Source of the DNA: Anaerolineales bacterium
GTDB taxonomy: Bacteria > Chloroflexota > Anaerolineae > Promineifilales > Promineifilaceae
Length of the DNA stretch: 9,319 bases
Direction: 5' to 3'
Assembly (NCBI GenBank): GCA_020432595.1
Contig: JAGQGA010000072.1
Coordinates: 1 to 9,319 of the forward strand
In this document: piece after piece, positions 5,592 to 9,319 of the stretch
How the letters are laid out: each line of letters begins with the position of its first letter
Numbering within the stretch: position 1 is the first letter of the stretch
Translations under genes and position numbers: made by a program
Notes under the pieces: model-generated
What the model was told of the DNA's origin: nothing
Database searches by the model: none
What the model saw: the letters and a program-made list of their open reading frames with translations, nothing else

Positions 5592-6911
5592 ATGACACGA
5601 AACGATTACATTTGGTTACTGGTCATCATTGCCGCCACCGCTGCTGGCATCTGGGTCATGCAGAACCCCGACTACCCGGTGCGACAAGGCCTCGATCTTC
5701 AGGGCGGCCTCCAGGTTTTGCTGGAAGCCGACGTACCCGAAGACCAGGAAATCACCACCGAAGAAATGGACACCGTGCGCCAAATCATTGACCAGCGCGT
5801 CAATGCCTTTGGTGTAACCGAGCCATTGGTGCAAGTGGAAGGCGCACGCCGCATTTTGGTAGAACTTCCCGGCATCGAAAACCCCGAAGACGCGATTGCT
5901 CTGGTGCAAGAGACTGCTTTATTGGAGTTCGTGGATAGTGGTAATACGCCGCTGCCCGAAGGGCTGTGCATTCGCACCAATCTTAGCGATGGCCCCTCGC
6001 GCTGTGAAGCCAACAACCCCCCAGGCACAGAAGTCCCCACCTTTGAAACCGTTATGACAGGTGCGGGTCTGCTCCATGCCAACGCTGAATTCCGGCAGCT
6101 GCAGGGCAACTTTGTCAGCTTTGTGCTAAAGCCAGAAGAAAGCCAGATTTTTGCCGACTACACGCGCACACACCAGGGGCAGTTTTTAACCATCGTGTTG
6201 GATAAACAGGTGGTTTCCAGCCCACAAGTCAACGCTGTCATCGAAGATTCAGGGGTCATTACCGGCAACTTTACCCCTGACGAAGCATCCAAGCTGGCGT
6301 TGCAACTGCAATTTGGCAGCCTGCCCATTCCCCTGCGAATTGAAAGCACGCGGCAAGTGGGAGCCACGCTGGGTGAGCAATCTATCGCCGCCAGTATCCG
6401 CGCTGGCACCATCGGCGTAGCAATTGTGCTGCTTTTCATGCTCGTTTACTATCGGCTTCCCGGCTTCCTGGCCGATATTGCCCTGCTCATTTACGCCCTG
6501 CTTAACTTTGCCGTCTTCAAATTTGTACCCGTTACATTGACATTGCCTGCGATTACCGGCTTTTTGCTTTCCACTGGTATGGCGGTAGATGCCAACATTC
6601 TGGTATTTGAACGCATCAAAGAGGAGCTACGCAAGGGTGCGACCCTGCGCGAATCTATCATTACCGGTTTTGACCGAGCGTGGTCTTCGATTCGGGATTC
6701 CAACATTGCCACGCTGGTGATTTGTTTCATCCTGTGGACATTTGGGCGGAATTTTGGCGCAAGCGTGGTGCAGGGGTTTGCCCTGACGCTGGCAATTGGG
6801 GTGGTGATTAGCATGTTTACGGCCGTTATTATCACCCGCACCTTTGTTCGCTTTGTCATTGGTCGTGCCGCCACCTGGCTGCGTCAGCGTCGCTGGCTTC
6901 TTGGTGTTTAA
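5592..6911 (+). CDS. secD: Protein translocase subunit SecD
   Basis: SecD, with SecF, uses the proton-motive force at the membrane to help pull and release proteins exported through SecYEG. The 439-residue protein has the expected layout: membrane segment 1 (6-23), the family motif GLDLQGG (33-39), a large extracytoplasmic region (about 40-265) and five further membrane segments (about 271-434). It includes the conserved TGMAVDANILVFERIKEE stretch (328-345). It is shorter than the 615-residue E. coli protein, as is common outside Proteobacteria. The Shine-Dalgarno sequence is weak (AAGAG about 10 bases upstream). The gene follows an extended -10 promoter and leads directly into secF. No yajC is in the window. 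Confidence 0.97.
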   Translation: MTRNDYIWLLVIIAATAAGIWVMQNPDYPVRQGLDLQGGLQVLLEADVPEDQEITTEEMDTVRQIIDQRVNAFGVTEPLVQVEGARRILVELPGIENPEDAIALVQETALLEFVDSGNTPLPEGLCIRTNLSDGPSRCEANNPPGTEVPTFETVMTGAGLLHANAEFRQLQGNFVSFVLKPEESQIFADYTRTHQGQFLTIVLDKQVVSSPQVNAVIEDSGVITGNFTPDEASKLALQLQFGSLPIPLRIESTRQVGATLGEQSIAASIRAGTIGVAIVLLFMLVYYRLPGFLADIALLIYALLNFAVFKFVPVTLTLPAITGFLLSTGMAVDANILVFERIKEELRKGATLRESIITGFDRAWSSIRDSNIATLVICFILWTFGRNFGASVVQGFALTLAIGVVISMFTAVIITRTFVRFVIGRAATWLRQRRWLLGV

Positions 6912-6928
6912 GGAGATGGTACATCAAA

Positions 6929-7867
6929 ATGTTTAACTTTATGTTTAACCTCGTAGAAAAACGCCGCACCTACTTCATCTTCTCTGGCACCATTATTTTG
7001 CTAGGGATTGCGGCCATGATTTTTTCCCTCGTCGAGACGGGTTCCCTGTTTCGCTTAGGGGTCGATTTTCGCAGTGGTACCCGCTTTGAAGTCCAGTTCA
7101 CCGAACTGGTGCAGGAAAATGATATTCGGGCGGTGTTTAATGATTTTGGCGTTAACAACCCTTCAGTGATCGCCCTTATTGGCGAAGGGCTGGAAAATTC
7201 GTGGCAAATCCGCTCCGAGTTTGTTTCGCCAGAAACGGCACAGGCGATTGAGGCGGCACTGGCCGAGCAGGTAGCCCCGCTGGTGCCGGGTACCACCCAA
7301 GTGCAGTCGGTTAGCCCATCGGTAGGGCAGGAGGTAACGCGGGCGGCATTTGTGGCCGTGGCCGTGGCGGCGGTCATCATCCTCATCTACATCATGGTGG
7401 TGTTTCGCCAGGTTCCTAATCCGTTCCGCTATGGGGCGTGTGCGGTGGTGGCAATGCTCCATGATCTGTTTGTGATCTTTAGCTTTGCTGCTCTTACCGG
7501 GGTGATTTTGGGCTGGGAGGTGGATGCGCTGTTTTTAACGGCCGTTCTCACCGTCGCTGGCTTTTCCCTGCAAGACACCATCGTGGTGTTTGACCGCATT
7601 CGGGAAAACATTGCCAAACGGCCGTTTGAGAAATACGAAACCCTGGTCAACCGCTCCATCCTCGAAACCATCCACCGGTCGTTGGCAACCCAGCTTAACG
7701 CCATGTTTGTCATGGTCGCCATTCTCCTCTTTGGTGGGGCTTCCATCAAACCGTTTATCGCCGCCCTCTTCATCGGGCTTCTCAGCGGCACCTACAGCTC
7801 CATTTTTACGGCCGTTCCCCTGCTCGTCGCCTGGGAAAAGAATGAGATTCCCTTTTTAAAGGCATAG
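6929..7867 (+). CDS. secF: Protein translocase subunit SecF
   Basis: SecF is the partner of SecD in the Sec accessory complex. The 312-residue protein has membrane segment 1 (14-33), GVDFRSGT (44-51, the counterpart of GIDFxGG with one Gly replaced by Ser), an extracytoplasmic region to about 139, VGQEVTRAA (132-140) and five more membrane segments. It also has AMLHDLFV (175-182) and GFSLQDTIVVFDRIREN (211-227), where many relatives have SxNDT. Length is normal. The gene starts 17 bases after the secD stop; the Shine-Dalgarno AAGGAG overlaps that stop, leaving a rather long 13-base spacing to the ATG. Translational coupling with secD is likely. Three ACGGCCGT palindromes lie in its second half. 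Confidence 0.97.
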   Translation: MFNFMFNLVEKRRTYFIFSGTIILLGIAAMIFSLVETGSLFRLGVDFRSGTRFEVQFTELVQENDIRAVFNDFGVNNPSVIALIGEGLENSWQIRSEFVSPETAQAIEAALAEQVAPLVPGTTQVQSVSPSVGQEVTRAAFVAVAVAAVIILIYIMVVFRQVPNPFRYGACAVVAMLHDLFVIFSFAALTGVILGWEVDALFLTAVLTVAGFSLQDTIVVFDRIRENIAKRPFEKYETLVNRSILETIHRSLATQLNAMFVMVAILLFGGASIKPFIAALFIGLLSGTYSSIFTAVPLLVAWEKNEIPFLKA

Positions 7868-7870
7868 TTT

Positions 7871-7933
7871 TCAGTAATCAGTAATCGGTAATCAGTCAAA
7901 ACTGGTTACTGGTTACTGATTACCGATTACCGA
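7871..7933. repeat. 7-bp-period repeat element B with inverted arms
   Basis: The left arm (7871-7896) is built of heptamers CAGTAAT, CAGTAAT, CGGTAAT and a partial unit. After the loop CAAA, the right arm (7901-7933), read in reverse complement, is CGGTAAT, CGGTAAT, CAGTAAC, CAGTAAC and a partial unit. The consensus is CRGTAAY in both arms, so the DNA or RNA can fold into an imperfect hairpin of more than 20 pairs. It fills nearly the whole gap between secF and the lipoprotein gene and ends 4 bases before the latter's GTG. Confidence 0.85.
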
Positions 7934-7937
7934 ACTC

Positions 7938-9260
7938 GTGAGCCGTTTTTACATCATCCTGCTGCTTCTTTTGCTAACGGCGTGCGGCCAGCCGACCGCA
8001 GCGACACCGACTCCTGGCAGCAGCGGCGAAACGGCAGTTAACGCTTCATCAGCACCCCCCATCACCCTCCCTGCCACCTTCACCCCCATTCCCGCCGACA
8101 CCCCACGCCCCACACCCAACACCCCACTCCCCACCCCCGCTCTCATTGTCACCGCCACTCCCATCGCCTTTGACCAAACCGTGGTGGAGCTGCGCCTCAC
8201 CATTCCGGCCATTGGGCTGGACAGGCGGCTGGAGGGAAAGCTAGGCGGCACGGTGATCGTGGCTGATGAAGCCACGGGGCTAATTTTGCAGCGCAGCAGC
8301 GAAGGCCATGTGGTGGCCGATTTGCGTCAGGTGCTGCCTACGCTAGAACTCGCCCCGCTGCCGGAAGGGTGTGGTGCGTGCGTGGCCTTCAGCTACAGCC
8401 TGCCGGAAGATGGGCTTAGCGGCAGCGGCTGGCTGCAAAGTACCCAGCTTTTGGCAAGCGTGGAGCGTTATTTTAGCAGTGTTTTTGGCCCTCATTTCCC
8501 GCCGGGTACCGTTGCCGGGCTGCACCGCGCCCCGTCTCCTTATGCGCCGGGGCACACGGTAGCGGTGGATGAAAACGGCCGTTTGTGGATCTACCTTGCC
8601 ACCGATGACCAAATCCCCTCGCCCAGCAGTGCCAACCCAGCCGTGCTGGCTGCGGCCGAGGCACTGCGTGGTGCCGAACTCGCTCCGGCTTATGAAGTGG
8701 CCTGTGCGGGCGGTGTTACCACAGAAACGCTCTGGCTCTATGACCGATCTATTCAACTACTGTGCCCGGAATTTGCCTTGCCCAACATCTTGCAGCCCCT
8801 GTATTTGGCCCTGGACAGTGCCATTGCTCCCCAGCTTGCGGCACTAGATGGGCCGGAGCGTCCTCCAGCGCGGCTGCCGCTGGCCGCCTTGCTCGATTAT
8901 CGCCGCGCCGATGGGGTGCGGCTGACGCTGCTGGCCGATGGTGGCGCGGTGGTTGCAGCCGACAGTGTGATCACGGCTACCTTGCCCCTTTCGCAAACGA
9001 TGGGGTTGGTCAACAGCTTGCTGGCATCAGGCGAGCTACAGCCAGGGTTGACCAGCTTTGGCGACGCAACGCCGGGGTACCATCACCTGCTGGTGCGCGG
9101 GTCAAATGGGGTGGTGGATGGAAGCTGGCCGGGAGAAACGGCCGTTTCGCTGTTGGCCGACCTCGATGACTTGCTGCAGCAATGGCTCACTGTGGCGGTA
9201 ACACCCACCGCAGCCGCCCCCACTCCAGAGGTAACAACAACCCCAACGCCCGCTCCCTAG
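7938..9260 (+). CDS. Putative lipoprotein of unknown function
   Basis: The 440-residue protein begins SRFYIILLLLLLTAC, a lipoprotein signal peptide with lipobox LTAC and acylated Cys16, so it is predicted to be anchored on the outer face of the membrane. A Thr/Pro-rich tether follows (about 17-75), then a globular region (about 78-420) and a second Thr/Pro tail (421-440). The globular part contains C145-x-x-C148 (EGCGACVAF) and single Cys residues at 256 and 276. I recognise no catalytic motif or named domain. The start is GTG with no Shine-Dalgarno sequence because repeat element B lies directly upstream; expression may rely on secF readthrough or an unusual initiation. A link to secretion is possible from position only. 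Confidence 0.85.
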   Translation: MSRFYIILLLLLLTACGQPTAATPTPGSSGETAVNASSAPPITLPATFTPIPADTPRPTPNTPLPTPALIVTATPIAFDQTVVELRLTIPAIGLDRRLEGKLGGTVIVADEATGLILQRSSEGHVVADLRQVLPTLELAPLPEGCGACVAFSYSLPEDGLSGSGWLQSTQLLASVERYFSSVFGPHFPPGTVAGLHRAPSPYAPGHTVAVDENGRLWIYLATDDQIPSPSSANPAVLAAAEALRGAELAPAYEVACAGGVTTETLWLYDRSIQLLCPEFALPNILQPLYLALDSAIAPQLAALDGPERPPARLPLAALLDYRRADGVRLTLLADGGAVVAADSVITATLPLSQTMGLVNSLLASGELQPGLTSFGDATPGYHHLLVRGSNGVVDGSWPGETAVSLLADLDDLLQQWLTVAVTPTAAAPTPEVTTTPTPAP

Positions 9261-9319
9261 TCAGATTTGTTTGAAAGTCGTATACTACTTTTATTGGGCA
9301 GGGCCTCACTGCACTAATT

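Larger units (their letters stand above)
124..9145. repeat. Dispersed palindrome ACGGCCGT, 18 copies (usually AACGGCCGTT)
   Basis: Copies start at 124, 518, 1647, 1778, 2247, 3142, 3268, 3778, 4198, 4387, 4473, 5530, 6819, 7538, 7618, 7808, 8575 and 9138. All have T immediately after on the plus strand and 14 have A before, giving the 10-base palindrome. Fifteen are inside genes and three between genes. By my estimate about 0.2 copies are expected by chance at this base composition. A copy with one change, ACGGCAGT, is at 8031-8038. Confidence 0.95.

Noticed and set aside
7871..7933. CRISPR-like or phage attachment array
   Set aside because: Units are contiguous 7-mers without spacers, in inverted arms, and no cas or integrase gene is nearby.
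8343..8756. Minus-strand frame of 137 residues
   Set aside because: It lies wholly inside the lipoprotein gene on the other strand and shows no start signal or domain.

Overview
The window looks like chromosomal DNA of a Chloroflexota bacterium (Anaerolineae or a relative); this is inferred, not proven. The grounds are secreted proteins with Thr/Pro-rich linkers, a secreted protein ending in a YLPLV tail, a lipoprotein with PTPTP-type tracts, moderately high GC, and short repeats scattered through both coding and intergenic DNA. No tRNA, rRNA, CRISPR array or phage gene is visible.

Left part (1-3154). A possible plus-strand gene end (2-103) meets a minus-strand cluster. In transcription order the cluster is a secreted DUF4874/DUF4832 protein with a CARDB domain (3154-1265), a GxxExxY nuclease-fold protein (1235-819) and a second, unfamiliar protein with a PD-(D/E)XK-like N-terminus and a possible winged-helix C-terminus (780-91). 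The GxxExxY gene sits between inverted copies of a GGACACGGAA-type repeat. These supply its ribosome-binding site and overlap the ends of both neighbouring reading frames, so it looks like a small inserted cassette.

Middle (3155-5591). A small unknown protein (3590-3330, minus) diverges from a six-helix membrane protein (3883-4401, plus). The latter converges on an HtrA-like serine protease with a PDZ domain but no export signal (5367-4471, minus). A perfect 14-bp hairpin lies next to the protease's Shine-Dalgarno sequence.

Right part (5592-9319). secD and secF form a compact plus-strand operon behind an extended -10 promoter. They encode the membrane subunits that use the proton-motive force to help complete Sec-dependent secretion. 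A 7-bp-period repeat array with inverted arms follows, then a lipoprotein of unknown function that starts at GTG with no visible Shine-Dalgarno sequence.

The most striking signal is not a gene. The palindrome ACGGCCGT occurs 18 times in 9.3 kb, where I estimate about 0.2 by chance. It appears in three reading frames inside genes and also between genes, much like HIP1 in cyanobacteria. Two intergenic elements made of 7-bp repeats in inverted arms resemble the heptamer repeats (STRR) of cyanobacteria. Together they suggest a genome carrying dispersed short-sequence systems that gene annotation would miss.
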